64,000 nt of DNA, taken from NCBI GenBank assembly GCA_045644325.1, contig JAZRGT010000030.1:1-64000 (forward strand), in the 5' to 3' direction. A program made the translations under genes and the position numbers. Positions 41,092 to 49,378 of this stretch are shown piece after piece. The stretch is from CAG-390 sp045644325 (GTDB taxonomy: Bacteria; Bacillota; Clostridia; Oscillospirales; CAG-272). Every line of letters starts with the position of its first letter. The first letter of the stretch is position 1. The notes beneath the pieces are model-generated. The model was not told the origin of the DNA. It made no database searches and saw only the letters and a program-made list of their open reading frames with translations.

Positions 41092-42225
41092 TTAATAAAG
41101 CGAATATTTAATGATCATAAGTAAAAACTCGAGTCCCACAGGGAGCGAATCGGGGTAGAGAAGTTCGCCTACGTTGTGCGGATACGAGGTCTTGCAGAGT
41201 CCGACGTCGAGAGAGGGGATGCCCTTACTCATAGGATAGCGGCAGTCGGTGCAAGCCGAAGAGAATCTCGCCTCGACTCCGAGTGAGCGGAGCATTTCGC
41301 GGTGATCCTCGCCGATCTTCTTCATCACCTCGTCGGAAACCGTGTTCCAATGCGCCGTGTTGCTGACGATCTCGTTCGTCACGCTTACCTCTTCGGTGGT
41401 GTATTTCTTGACCGCCTCGTCGAGGAAGGAGGCGAGAACGTCGTATCTTTCGCGACGGTCGGAGCGGAGCTCGATCAGAGCGTGCGCCTCGGCGGCGATT
41501 ATATTGTGTCTGTTTCCGCCGCTCATCATACCGACGTTGATGGTGGTGCGCTTCAGTTTTTCGTCTGCGATATATTCGCGGCAGGCGGCGGAGGTATCGA
41601 GAATGATCTTTGAAAGCTCCTCGATCGCGCTCGGTGTGCCGAAAGCGCCGAGAGCGTGACCGCCGGGCGCGCGGACGGTTACAAGGTGGTTGTAGTAATT
41701 GACCGTGCCGGTGTAGATGCGTTGTATCGAGGCATCAAAGCTGTAACAGAACGCGATATCGTCCGTGCCGTTTTTGGTGAGGTAATTATACATACCAACG
41801 CTTCCGACCTCCTCGGAGGCGGTTGCGATGAAGAGCACGCCGTATTCGTTGTCAACGGGCGGATTTTCGATAAGGTATCTCATTCCGAGCATAAGAACGG
41901 CGAGATTTGCCGTGTCGTCGCCGATTCCGGGGCAGTAGAGCTTGTCGTCTTCTTTCTTTATTTCAAGAGGAACGTCAAAATCAAAAACCGTGTCGGTATG
42001 AGCCGAGAAGATGACCCACTTGCCGCTTTTTCCGGGGAACGCCTTCCAGACCACGTTGCAGGATTCGTCGATCTCGACACCCACAGCCCCCGCATCTTCA
42101 AGCCACTTGGCGCAATATTCGGCGCGAGCTCTTTCGTGTCCGCTCGGCGCGGGGATGAGAGTCATATCGCAGGTAAGACGGGTCAACTCATCTGCATGAG
42201 CGAGAGCATATTCGTGAAAAGTCAT
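41092..42225 (-). CDS. M20 family metallopeptidase/deacylase
   Basis: 377 residues. Dinuclear zinc site of the M20 family: SAHTDTVFDF, GIGDDTANLAVL, ATASEEVGSVG (general base Glu), CFDAS-like YSFDASIQR, and a late PHNVGE His. Lid domain about 185-290. A dipeptidase, aminoacylase or carboxypeptidase; subtype unclear. Its ATG overlaps the stop of the upstream gene by one base. Confidence 0.9.
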   Translation of the reverse strand: MTFHEYALAHADELTRLTCDMTLIPAPSGHERARAEYCAKWLEDAGAVGVEIDESCNVVWKAFPGKSGKWVIFSAHTDTVFDFDVPLEIKKEDDKLYCPGIGDDTANLAVLMLGMRYLIENPPVDNEYGVLFIATASEEVGSVGMYNYLTKNGTDDIAFCYSFDASIQRIYTGTVNYYNHLVTVRAPGGHALGAFGTPSAIEELSKIILDTSAACREYIADEKLKRTTINVGMMSGGNRHNIIAAEAHALIELRSDRRERYDVLASFLDEAVKKYTTEEVSVTNEIVSNTAHWNTVSDEVMKKIGEDHREMLRSLGVEARFSSACTDCRYPMSKGIPSLDVGLCKTSYPHNVGELLYPDSLPVGLEFLLMIIKYSLY

Positions 42226-43112
42226 CAGAAGTCAAAAGCCTCTCTTTCGTAGATTTTTTCTTTCTGGGTGTTTATGAGCATTCTGCCCTTGTAAAAGGCA
42301 ACACATTCGACCTCCTGATCGAAGAAGGGAGCGGTTGAAAGATCCTCGCAGAGCACGTATTTTTTCTCATTCAGATCAATGACGTTGAGCGCGTCGGGTG
42401 TGTCCTCCCGACCGAAGCCGAAGGAGTAGTAGAGCTTATCCTCGTAGACCGTTCCGCCCTGCGTCGCGAAAGCGTTGAAGGGCAAGGTGAACTGATCGAG
42501 AATATCATCTGCGGTGAATGTCACGTCGCCTTCCGATGGATCGGGAAGACGGAATTTGGTGACGATGTATTCGTTATCGGGGCGGTACATCTCGCGCTTG
42601 GTGCGGTAGCGCGCCGAGTGGAGATAGAAGAAGCCGTTTTTGACGTCAACGAGTGACGCGGGCCATCCCCAACCGGGAATTTCGAATTTCGCGCCGTCCT
42701 TTTCGGTAGGCTTATAATAGATGCGCTGAACCGTTTCTGCAGAATATTTACCGTCTTTCAGTCTGATCTGCTCAACGGCACAGTATGCAAGCCAACCTTT
42801 TTCGTCGGCGTCGCCGCTGTTGCCGGCGGTAACGTACATCAGCGGAAAATCCTCGCCTTCCATCGTCGCGCCGAACATCGCGTCGTTTGCGTGGTTGTCG
42901 TATCTTTTATCTTCCTTATTTCTGCAATAAGAGCCGAGCTTGAAAACGCCGACGGGCTTGGGGTTGCGGCTGACGAGATCGTACGCACCGCAAACTCCGC
43001 TGTGGTAGAGAACGAACGCGGTGTCGCCGTGGATAGCCATTCCCTGAACCGAGCGGCGTTTGCCGAACATTTCCGTCGTGGGATTTTCGAACTCCATATA
43101 AAGCCTATACAT
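42225..43112 (-). CDS. Cytoplasmic beta-propeller-like protein of unknown function
   Basis: 295 residues from ATG 43112, chosen for the GAGGTGA site 6 nt upstream; TTG 43133 is less likely. No signal peptide. Repeated strands with aromatic and Gly turns suggest a beta-propeller. VQGMAIHGDTAFVLYHSG, YDL...VG and HAND resemble the C-terminal half of the lipoprotein at 43741, which is divergently encoded close by. Role unknown; in a unit with M20, BCP, ABM and YbaK genes. Confidence 0.65.
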   Translation of the reverse strand: MYRLYMEFENPTTEMFGKRRSVQGMAIHGDTAFVLYHSGVCGAYDLVSRNPKPVGVFKLGSYCRNKEDKRYDNHANDAMFGATMEGEDFPLMYVTAGNSGDADEKGWLAYCAVEQIRLKDGKYSAETVQRIYYKPTEKDGAKFEIPGWGWPASLVDVKNGFFYLHSARYRTKREMYRPDNEYIVTKFRLPDPSEGDVTFTADDILDQFTLPFNAFATQGGTVYEDKLYYSFGFGREDTPDALNVIDLNEKKYVLCEDLSTAPFFDQEVECVAFYKGRMLINTQKEKIYEREAFDF

Positions 43113-43122
43113 CGGAGTCACC

Positions 43123-43599
43123 TCATTTGACAAGCTCGTCGATCTTATCGGCGGTCAGACGGTATATCGTCCATTCATCCATCGGAACGGCACCCTTGGA
43201 AAGATAGAAATCAATGCTTGGTTGGTTCCAATCCAGACAAGTCCATTCCACTCTGCCGCAGCCGCGTTCCTTGGCAATTCTTGTGACCTCGAGAAGGAGC
43301 GCTTTGCCGTAGCCCTTGCCTCGATATTCGGGCCAGACGAAAAGGTCTTCAAGATGGATTCCCGCGCGGCCGACGAAGGTGGAGTAATTATGGAAGAAGA
43401 GGGCAAATCCGACCTCTTTTTCGTCTTCAAGCGCGAAGATGACCTCCGCGTGTCCCTTGCCGAAGACGACTTCCTTTATCATTTCCTCGGTGTTGATGAC
43501 CTCGTCGAGCATATTTTCGTATTCCGCGATGCCGCGGATGAATTTGAGGATCAGCGCGGCGTCGGCTTCGGTTGCATATCTGAATTTTACCTTATTCAT
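43123..43599 (-). CDS. GNAT family N-acetyltransferase
   Basis: 158 residues; acetyl-CoA loop YRGKGYGKALL (93-103) with preceding strand HLEDLFVWPE, and the C-terminal DWNQPSIDFYLSKGA block typical of the GCN5-related fold close to diamine or polyamine acetyltransferases. Substrate not assigned. First gene of the unit. Confidence 0.9.
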   Translation of the reverse strand: MNKVKFRYATEADAALILKFIRGIAEYENMLDEVINTEEMIKEVVFGKGHAEVIFALEDEKEVGFALFFHNYSTFVGRAGIHLEDLFVWPEYRGKGYGKALLLEVTRIAKERGCGRVEWTCLDWNQPSIDFYLSKGAVPMDEWTIYRLTADKIDELVK

Positions 43600-43632
43600 T
43601 ATATTTTCTCCGATTAGGTATTAATTTAATTT

Positions 43633-43661
43633 ATTATAGCATATTTTTGCCGATAATTCAA
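43633..43661 (-). promoter_or_regulatory. Promoter of the GNAT-M20-bcp-ybaK unit
   Basis: TTGAAT (43656-43661), 17 nt, TATAAT (43633-43638) on the minus strand. Confidence 0.8.
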
Positions 43662-43683
43662 CCGCTTTTTCGACGAGGCTTAC

Positions 43684-43712
43684 TTGAAAAGCGAAGATTT
43701 TTATGATATAAT
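43684..43712 (+). promoter_or_regulatory. Promoter of the beta-propeller lipoprotein
   Basis: TTGAAA (43684-43689), 17 nt, TATAAT (43707-43712); divergent from the minus-strand promoter 22 bp away. Confidence 0.8.
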
Positions 43713-43740
43713 GAATTATCGCGAAAATTCGGAGGACAAT

Positions 43741-45030
43741 ATGAAAAAATACAGTTTGTTGGTTTTATTTTTAGCTTTAGTGTTACTGCTTCCCGCTTGT
43801 GAAAAAGCTCCCGAGGGAGAGGCGACGGAAACCGAAGCGGCAGAGATCACGGAGGCAGAAAAGGAAATGATTACGGTTGTATCGAATGGCAAAACCGAAT
43901 TTGAGATCATTCGTTCCGAGGAAAACGACGGCGCGCGCGGACGTCTTTTTGCCGCCTTTGAAAGCGAATTCGATAAGCGCTTCGGATGCAAGATAGAGAG
44001 CACATTTGACATTATGGCTGTGCTTAAGCCTCCCGCACCCGATGCGAAAGAGCTGATCCTCGGCGACACGAACAGAGCGGAATCGGCAACTCTTAAAGCC
44101 AAGCTCGATGAGGCGGGCGGCAACCGTTTCGGTATCGCGGTGATAGGCAACAAGATCGCAATAAACGGAACGAGCTGGTATCAGTGCTATCTCGCGCTCG
44201 ATTATTTTTTTGAGAATTTTACAAGCGGCTCGACACTTGCCATCGAGGCGGGCTTTGAGTATATCTCCGAGCCCTCAGAGGATGATGCTTTTGCTATCGC
44301 CGAGCTCGTTTCGGACGGCAGAGGATTTGCGTTTGCGGCAACCGAAAAGGTTTTGAAATTCAAGAACGTAAACGGCGGCGGAACCGTTCAGGGCGGATGC
44401 ACGGACGGTAAATTCGTCTACGTAGGTATGATGGGAACGAGTGAAGGCGTAGAATTCGGCGTTGTTTCGAAATACGATATTACCACGGGTGAGATCGTGG
44501 GATCCTCGGATCGTCTGCCCACCTTCCATACCAACGATCTGACGTACGATGCGAAGAATAACAGGATCGTCATAGCAACGCTTGATGCGGGCTGGACGCG
44601 GCTTTCCTTTGTCGATGCCGAAACGCTTGAATACAAGGGTGATCTTATCGCGCCCGTCGGTATACGCGGACTTGAATATTTGCAGGGAAGCAACACCTAC
44701 GTTGCCGCCGGCTTCAATATCGAGATAATGATCCTCGACGAGAATTTCAATAAGCTCTCCTCGCATATCTGTGCGGATCAGACACTTATGACTCAGGGAC
44801 TTTATTCGGACGGCGAGTACGTTTACGATCCGAGATATCTTGAAGGAAAAGCGGTTCACCTTATGGTGGTCGAGGATATGGAGGGCAATCTCGTATCGAG
44901 TGCAAACATCTACGGACTCTCGGGAGCAGAGCCCGAGCATATGTATAAGATCGACGGCACGATGTATATCGGATGCAACCATTCGGGTTGGCTTTATAAG
45001 GTGGAGATAATACCGCAAAACTGGTGGTAA
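43741..45030 (+). CDS. Lipoprotein with shared alpha/beta domain and beta-propeller-like module
   Basis: 429 residues from ATG 43741 (GGAGGAC site). Lipobox LLPAC with Cys about residue 20, acidic linker, then the alpha/beta domain (40-175) seen also in the lipoproteins at 17780 and 30130: NGKTEFEIIRSEE, LILGDTNRA, GNKIAINGTSWYQ. Residues 200-429 are strand-rich with repeating GKFVYVG, NNRIVIATL, SNTYVAAG, GEYVYDP and GTMYIGC units: a beta-propeller-like fold with no obvious catalytic motif. Probably a surface binding or lyase-like protein. Confidence 0.78.
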   Translation: MKKYSLLVLFLALVLLLPACEKAPEGEATETEAAEITEAEKEMITVVSNGKTEFEIIRSEENDGARGRLFAAFESEFDKRFGCKIESTFDIMAVLKPPAPDAKELILGDTNRAESATLKAKLDEAGGNRFGIAVIGNKIAINGTSWYQCYLALDYFFENFTSGSTLAIEAGFEYISEPSEDDAFAIAELVSDGRGFAFAATEKVLKFKNVNGGGTVQGGCTDGKFVYVGMMGTSEGVEFGVVSKYDITTGEIVGSSDRLPTFHTNDLTYDAKNNRIVIATLDAGWTRLSFVDAETLEYKGDLIAPVGIRGLEYLQGSNTYVAAGFNIEIMILDENFNKLSSHICADQTLMTQGLYSDGEYVYDPRYLEGKAVHLMVVEDMEGNLVSSANIYGLSGAEPEHMYKIDGTMYIGCNHSGWLYKVEIIPQNWW

Positions 45031-45068
45031 ATCCCAACGCGAAAAAATATAAAAATTTTAATTTCATA

Positions 45069-45097
45069 TTGAAATTTTGCATTTTATACTGTATAAT
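45069..45097 (+). promoter_or_regulatory. Promoter of the iron alcohol dehydrogenase
   Basis: TTGAAA (45069-45074), 17 nt, TATAAT (45092-45097). Confidence 0.8.
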
Positions 45098-45148
45098 TAA
45101 TTTATAGGCTTTGCCTACACAAAGAATAAAATTACGGAGGTCATTCAA

Positions 45149-46291
45149 ATGGCAACTCGTTTCGTATCCAACGCAATATCATATCACGGCAAGGGCGCGA
45201 TCCTTGAGATCCCCGCTCTCGTTGCCGCAAAGGGCTTTACCAAGGCTTTCATCGCAACCGACCCCGATCTTATCAAGTTCGGCGTAACCAAGAAGGTAAC
45301 CGATATTCTTGATAAGGAAGGAATGGCTTACGAGATCTATTCCGATATCAAGCCCAACCCCACCATCGAAAACGTAAAGAACGGAGTTGAGGCTTATAAG
45401 GCTTCGGGCGCAGATTACATGATCGCTATCGGCGGCGGTTCTTCTATGGACACCGCAAAGGCTATCGGTATCATTATCAACAACCCCGAGTTTGCTGACG
45501 TTCGCTCCCTCGAGGGCGTTGCTCCCACCAAGAACCGCACGGTCTACACCATCGCAGTTCCCACCACCGCAGGTACTGCGGCTGAGGCTACCATCAACTA
45601 CGTTATCACCGACGTTGAGCGCAAGCGTAAGTTCGTTTGCGTTGACGTAAACGACATTCCCGATATCGCGGTCGTTGACCCCGATATGATGTCCACCATG
45701 CCCAAGGGTCTCACCGCTTCGACGGGTATGGATGCTCTCACCCACGCGATCGAGGGCTACACCACAAAGGCTGCCTGGGATCTTCCCGACTGCCTCAACC
45801 TCGAGGCTATCCGCCTTATCGCAAAGAGCCTTCGCGGCGCGGTCAACAACGAGCCCGAGGGACGTGAAGGAATGGCACTCGGTCAGTTCGTAACCGGTAT
45901 GGCATTCTCGAACGTAGGTCTCGGAATCGCTCACTCTATCGCGCACACCCTCGGCGCGGTTTATGACACTCCTCACGGTGTTGCTTGTGCAATGATGCTC
46001 CCCATTGTTATGGAGTATAACGCAGATCAGACCGGCGAAAAGCTCAAGGCAGTAGCAGAAGCTATGGGCGTTGACACCACGGGTATGACTCAGGATGAGT
46101 ACCGCAAGGCGGCTGTTGACGCAGTACGTCAGCTCTCCATCGACGTCGGAATCCCCACCAAGCTTGAAGCCCTCAAGGAAGAGGACCTCGACTTCCTCGC
46201 GGAGTCCGCATACGCAGACGCTTGCGCACCCGGCAACCCCAAGGCTGCTTCGGTTGAGGATATGAAGGCGCTTATCAGAAAGCTTATGTAA
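45149..46291 (+). CDS. Iron-containing alcohol dehydrogenase, lactaldehyde reductase-like
   Basis: 380 residues, close to FucO length. NAD site IGGGSSMDTAK (about 92-102), PTTAGTAAE, metal ligands in TGMDALTHAIEG, GIAHSIAHTLG and TPHGVACAMMLP. Reduces aldehydes such as lactaldehyde, propionaldehyde or acetaldehyde with NADH; which one cannot be told. Single-gene unit with own promoter and terminator and smooth, biased codon use, suggesting a highly expressed fermentation enzyme. Confidence 0.92.
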   Translation: MATRFVSNAISYHGKGAILEIPALVAAKGFTKAFIATDPDLIKFGVTKKVTDILDKEGMAYEIYSDIKPNPTIENVKNGVEAYKASGADYMIAIGGGSSMDTAKAIGIIINNPEFADVRSLEGVAPTKNRTVYTIAVPTTAGTAAEATINYVITDVERKRKFVCVDVNDIPDIAVVDPDMMSTMPKGLTASTGMDALTHAIEGYTTKAAWDLPDCLNLEAIRLIAKSLRGAVNNEPEGREGMALGQFVTGMAFSNVGLGIAHSIAHTLGAVYDTPHGVACAMMLPIVMEYNADQTGEKLKAVAEAMGVDTTGMTQDEYRKAAVDAVRQLSIDVGIPTKLEALKEEDLDFLAESAYADACAPGNPKAASVEDMKALIRKLM

Positions 46292-46299
46292 TACAATTA

Positions 46300-46348
46300 A
46301 AAATCAACAAGGACAGGGAATGAAAATTCTCTGTCCTTATTGATTTTA
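46300..46348 (+). terminator. Terminator of the alcohol dehydrogenase gene
   Basis: Imperfect hairpin with arms AAAATCAACAAGGACAG and CTGTCCTTATTGATTTT around a GGAATGAAAATTCT centre, then T-rich DNA. Confidence 0.75.
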
Positions 46349-46385
46349 AGAGCTGATTATGCTATAATAACTTTGAAAATCAAAG
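46340..46385 (+). promoter_or_regulatory. Candidate promoter and operator of the Xre gene
   Basis: TTGATT (46340-46345), 17 nt, TATAAT (46363-46368), then an inverted repeat CTTTGA-AAA-TCAAAG (46371-46385) where an autorepressor could bind. Further -10-like TATAAT boxes at 46440-46450 lack a good -35. Confidence 0.5.
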
Positions 46386-46489
46386 TAAAACTATACAAGT
46401 TGACAATAAACACTTCGTGGAAATATTTCGAAAAAATGATATAATATAATCACAAAAGCGCTTTTGAATACTTTTTGGAGGACAAATTA

Positions 46490-47599
46490 ATGTCTATCGG
46501 AACAACTATCAAACGCCTTCGCCGCGATAAGGATATAACACAGGAACAGCTTGCTGAATACCTCGGTATCACTTCGCGTGCCATCTCACAGTGGGAATGC
46601 GACCGTACCTCGCCCGATATTTCGCAGATACCTGCGCTTTGCCATATTTTCGATGTAAGTTCTGACACTTTACTTGGAATTGATGTTGAAAAATCCAACG
46701 AAATGATTCAAAAGTATCTTGACGATGCCCAAAAAGCTCTTTGGGCGGGAGATTTTAGGGAAAATATGAATATCCTGCACGAAGCAAACCGCAAATTTCC
46801 AAAGTCGTACAAGATCATGCTCGAATTGGCGGATGCAATAATCAGCGTACACTCACGCAAGGGTATCAAAGAATATGAAGAAGTTTTTGCTCTTTGTAAC
46901 CGTATTCTCGATGAATGTACCGACACGCATCTGAGGTATAAAGCCATAGATTCTCTTGCACTTGCATACGATTACGCAGGGAAAAAAGAAGAAATGGAAA
47001 AGCTGACAGAGCAGATGCCGCGAGCTCACCATACCTATGAGCACTTTATGCTTTACCGTTGGGAGGGAGATAAAGGATATGAAGAAATGCAGGAATATTT
47101 TGATCTTTCTGTATATCAAATTCTCGTTTTGCTCCGCCGTCTTTCTTATGCAAGACACGACAACGGCAAATTCATCTATTCACTTGACGAACGAAAGAAG
47201 CTGTGGCAGATGGTCATAGATTTTCTTGATTTTATATATCCTGACGGTGATTATTGTTCAAGGGCTCAAGACGGAAACCAGGCTTGCAGTTCATTTGTCG
47301 GAGCTTATTTGAAAGAAAAGGACTATGACAAATTCTTCTACTGGCTCGAAAAAGGGATAGATTTTGCTGTTCACACTGATACCTACGGCGGAGATGACAA
47401 AAAATATACCTCCTTGCCGCTGCGCGGTCGTTCCGCAGGCGGATTGATACCTGAAGAAGACGGAAATAACTCACAATGTATGCTTGAATGGATTACAACC
47501 GATAAAGATCTTGACGATCTTCGTTCCGATCCCAGATACCTTGCCGCAGTAAAGAGACTCGAAAAATATGCGTTTAAGCCGGAAAGGCCGAATGGTTAA
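46490..47599 (+). CDS. Xre-type HTH regulator with TPR-like C-terminal domain
   Basis: 369 residues from ATG 46490, 8 nt after GGAGGAC. HTH_3 domain (residues 3-60): IKRLRRDKDITQEQLAEYLG, then SRAISQWE recognition helix. The rest is a helical repeat region (about 70-230) with tetratricopeptide-like spacing, and a C-terminal part of unknown fold. Similar clostridial regulators control nearby stress or metabolic genes; the target here is unclear. More AT-rich and with less biased codons than the neighbours. Confidence 0.85.
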   Translation: MSIGTTIKRLRRDKDITQEQLAEYLGITSRAISQWECDRTSPDISQIPALCHIFDVSSDTLLGIDVEKSNEMIQKYLDDAQKALWAGDFRENMNILHEANRKFPKSYKIMLELADAIISVHSRKGIKEYEEVFALCNRILDECTDTHLRYKAIDSLALAYDYAGKKEEMEKLTEQMPRAHHTYEHFMLYRWEGDKGYEEMQEYFDLSVYQILVLLRRLSYARHDNGKFIYSLDERKKLWQMVIDFLDFIYPDGDYCSRAQDGNQACSSFVGAYLKEKDYDKFFYWLEKGIDFAVHTDTYGGDDKKYTSLPLRGRSAGGLIPEEDGNNSQCMLEWITTDKDLDDLRSDPRYLAAVKRLEKYAFKPERPNG

Positions 47600-47611
47600 C
47601 AAGTCCATAAC

Positions 47612-47650
47612 CAACAAAACAAGACTGCTCCTCAAAGGGGCAGTCTTATT
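47612..47650. terminator. Bidirectional terminator
   Basis: Stem AAGACTGC (47621-47628) / GCAGTCTT (47640-47647) with T-rich tails on both strands; separates the Xre gene from the convergent seven-gene operon. Confidence 0.8.
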
Positions 47651-47654
47651 TCAT

Positions 47655-48494
47655 TTATATCATTTTTTTCAATTTCTCCGCCGCATCTGTGAAAGCGGTC
47701 TTTGCATCGGGATACTTATAAGGATTCTCGAAGGAACGTCCGACGAGGGCGTTGAGTCCGGAGAAGAGCTCAAGGTGGGGTTCGAGGGAGACGAAAAAGT
47801 CGCCGTCCGCGTATTCTTTATGCTCCGCGAGTATCTCCGCGATCTTTGCCTCGCCGCATCTGGGAGGCACTATCGCGCCTGCCGCGAGGGCGTCCTTGAT
47901 ATGGAAATACGCGATGCGCTCTTTGAGAAGCCTATATGCCTCGGGATAGGGATCGACGCCTTCAAGAACGTAATTGCCCATATCGTAAACGCACTCGAGC
48001 TCAGGGAAGTGGTCGAGCAATTCGCGGCAACGCGCGGGAATATCGCCGTAGATCTTTGCCTCGTTTTCGTGGCAGAGGACAACTCCGTATTCGCGGGCGG
48101 CATCGAGAAGTCTGCCGAGGGCGGAGAAGACCTCGTCCTTCATATCGACGATATTTTTGCCCGAAGGCGCGTAGAAGCTGAACATTCTCACGTATTTCGC
48201 ACCGAGGATGTTTGCGTATTCAAAAACGCGTTTTGCAGTTTCGATATGACCGTCAAGGTCGCCGTCGAGCTTGATCTTGCCAAGGGGTGAACCGATCGCG
48301 GATGCCTTGATTCCGTATTTATCAAGAAGTTCTTTTACACGGAGAACTTCTTCTTTTGTCAGAACGGATATGTTCTTTTTATCAACGTGGCGTATCTCGA
48401 TGTGAGATATTCCGAGCTTATTCAGTCCTTGAAGCTGTTCCTCAAAGGAGTCCGAATATTCGTCGGCGAATGCAGAAAGGATTATCTTTGCCAT
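47655..48494 (-). CDS. Sugar phosphate isomerase/epimerase (TIM barrel)
   Basis: 279 residues of the AP endonuclease 2/xylose-isomerase-like fold. Metal-site candidates: HIEIRHVDKKN early, CHENEAKIYGD, YDMGNYV, YFHIKDA and FVSLEPH. Last gene of the long operon, 2 nt after a Gfo/Idh/MocA gene. Such barrels pair with oxidoreductases in inositol, sugar-acid and C-glycoside pathways; the substrate is unknown. Confidence 0.88.
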   Translation of the reverse strand: MAKIILSAFADEYSDSFEEQLQGLNKLGISHIEIRHVDKKNISVLTKEEVLRVKELLDKYGIKASAIGSPLGKIKLDGDLDGHIETAKRVFEYANILGAKYVRMFSFYAPSGKNIVDMKDEVFSALGRLLDAAREYGVVLCHENEAKIYGDIPARCRELLDHFPELECVYDMGNYVLEGVDPYPEAYRLLKERIAYFHIKDALAAGAIVPPRCGEAKIAEILAEHKEYADGDFFVSLEPHLELFSGLNALVGRSFENPYKYPDAKTAFTDAAEKLKKMI

Positions 48495-48496
48495 AA

Positions 48497-49366
48497 TTAC
48501 ACCTTGATCTCGGGGAGCTCTTCGGCGTGTCCGCTTTCAAGCGAGCGCATAATTGCATTCATAATGAATACAGGCGAGATAAATTCCTCGTGAGTGCAGG
48601 TCTGATCCGCACCGTTTAAGATCTCCGTGAATTCCTTGAACTCGCGGTAATACCAATCCGAGGTGGTCGGAATTTCAAAGGATTTCGATGCCTTTTCAGC
48701 CATTCTTGCGGCGTAGTAAACGTAGGAGCCGTCGCAGAAAAGTCCGACGCAATCGTAATTATCGTAGTGGAAAAGCACGTTGATCGTCTTGCCGTTCTGC
48801 TTTGCCTCAACCGATTTCGGGAATCTGCCGAAGATCTCGCAGACCATTTCTACAAGGTGCTGTGCGTAGAAATAGAATCCGCCGTAAGCGTTCTCAGCCT
48901 GATAGGGAGCACGGATGAATCCGCCGAGAGTTTTTCCGCCAACCTCTGCAAGCGCATCGGCTTTCAGCTCGGAAACGTAAACGTCCTGTTTGAGCGACGA
49001 ACCGCCCGAAATTCTTGTTCCGCGTGCTTTGAGTGCCTGCATAAATTCGACAGCCTCCTCCTCGCTGACCGTGATGGGCTTATCGATGAACATCGGAATA
49101 CCGCTCTCTATGTAGGACTTGGCAAATTTATAGTGATCGCCGCCGTGGCGAGCGGTGATGATAAGACCGTCGATCTTGCCGACCGCGCTGTCGTAATTTT
49201 CAAGAACGGGAACTCCGAAGTTGTCGCGAAGCTTTTCCGAAGCTGCTGTATCGACGCTGTAAACGCCGATGCACTCGATGTCCGAGAATTCTTCCTTTTC
49301 CTTAATGAACTTCAAAAACGCGTTTGCGTGCGAGTTTTCGCATCCGAGAATAGCAATTTTTTTCAT
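48497..49366 (-). CDS. Gfo/Idh/MocA family oxidoreductase 1 (short)
   Basis: 289 residues, shorter than usual. N-terminal Rossmann fold but the dinucleotide loop is ILGCENSHA instead of GxGxxG, and the conserved EKP is DKP (PMFIDKPIT). The C-terminal beta-sheet domain is present. These changes leave NAD(P) use uncertain. Followed by the isomerase and preceded by a second, standard member, so both probably act on one sugar. Confidence 0.85.
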   Translation of the reverse strand: MKKIAILGCENSHANAFLKFIKEKEEFSDIECIGVYSVDTAASEKLRDNFGVPVLENYDSAVGKIDGLIITARHGGDHYKFAKSYIESGIPMFIDKPITVSEEEAVEFMQALKARGTRISGGSSLKQDVYVSELKADALAEVGGKTLGGFIRAPYQAENAYGGFYFYAQHLVEMVCEIFGRFPKSVEAKQNGKTINVLFHYDNYDCVGLFCDGSYVYYAARMAEKASKSFEIPTTSDWYYREFKEFTEILNGADQTCTHEEFISPVFIMNAIMRSLESGHAEELPEIKV

Positions 49367-49378
49367 TTTTGTGTCTCC

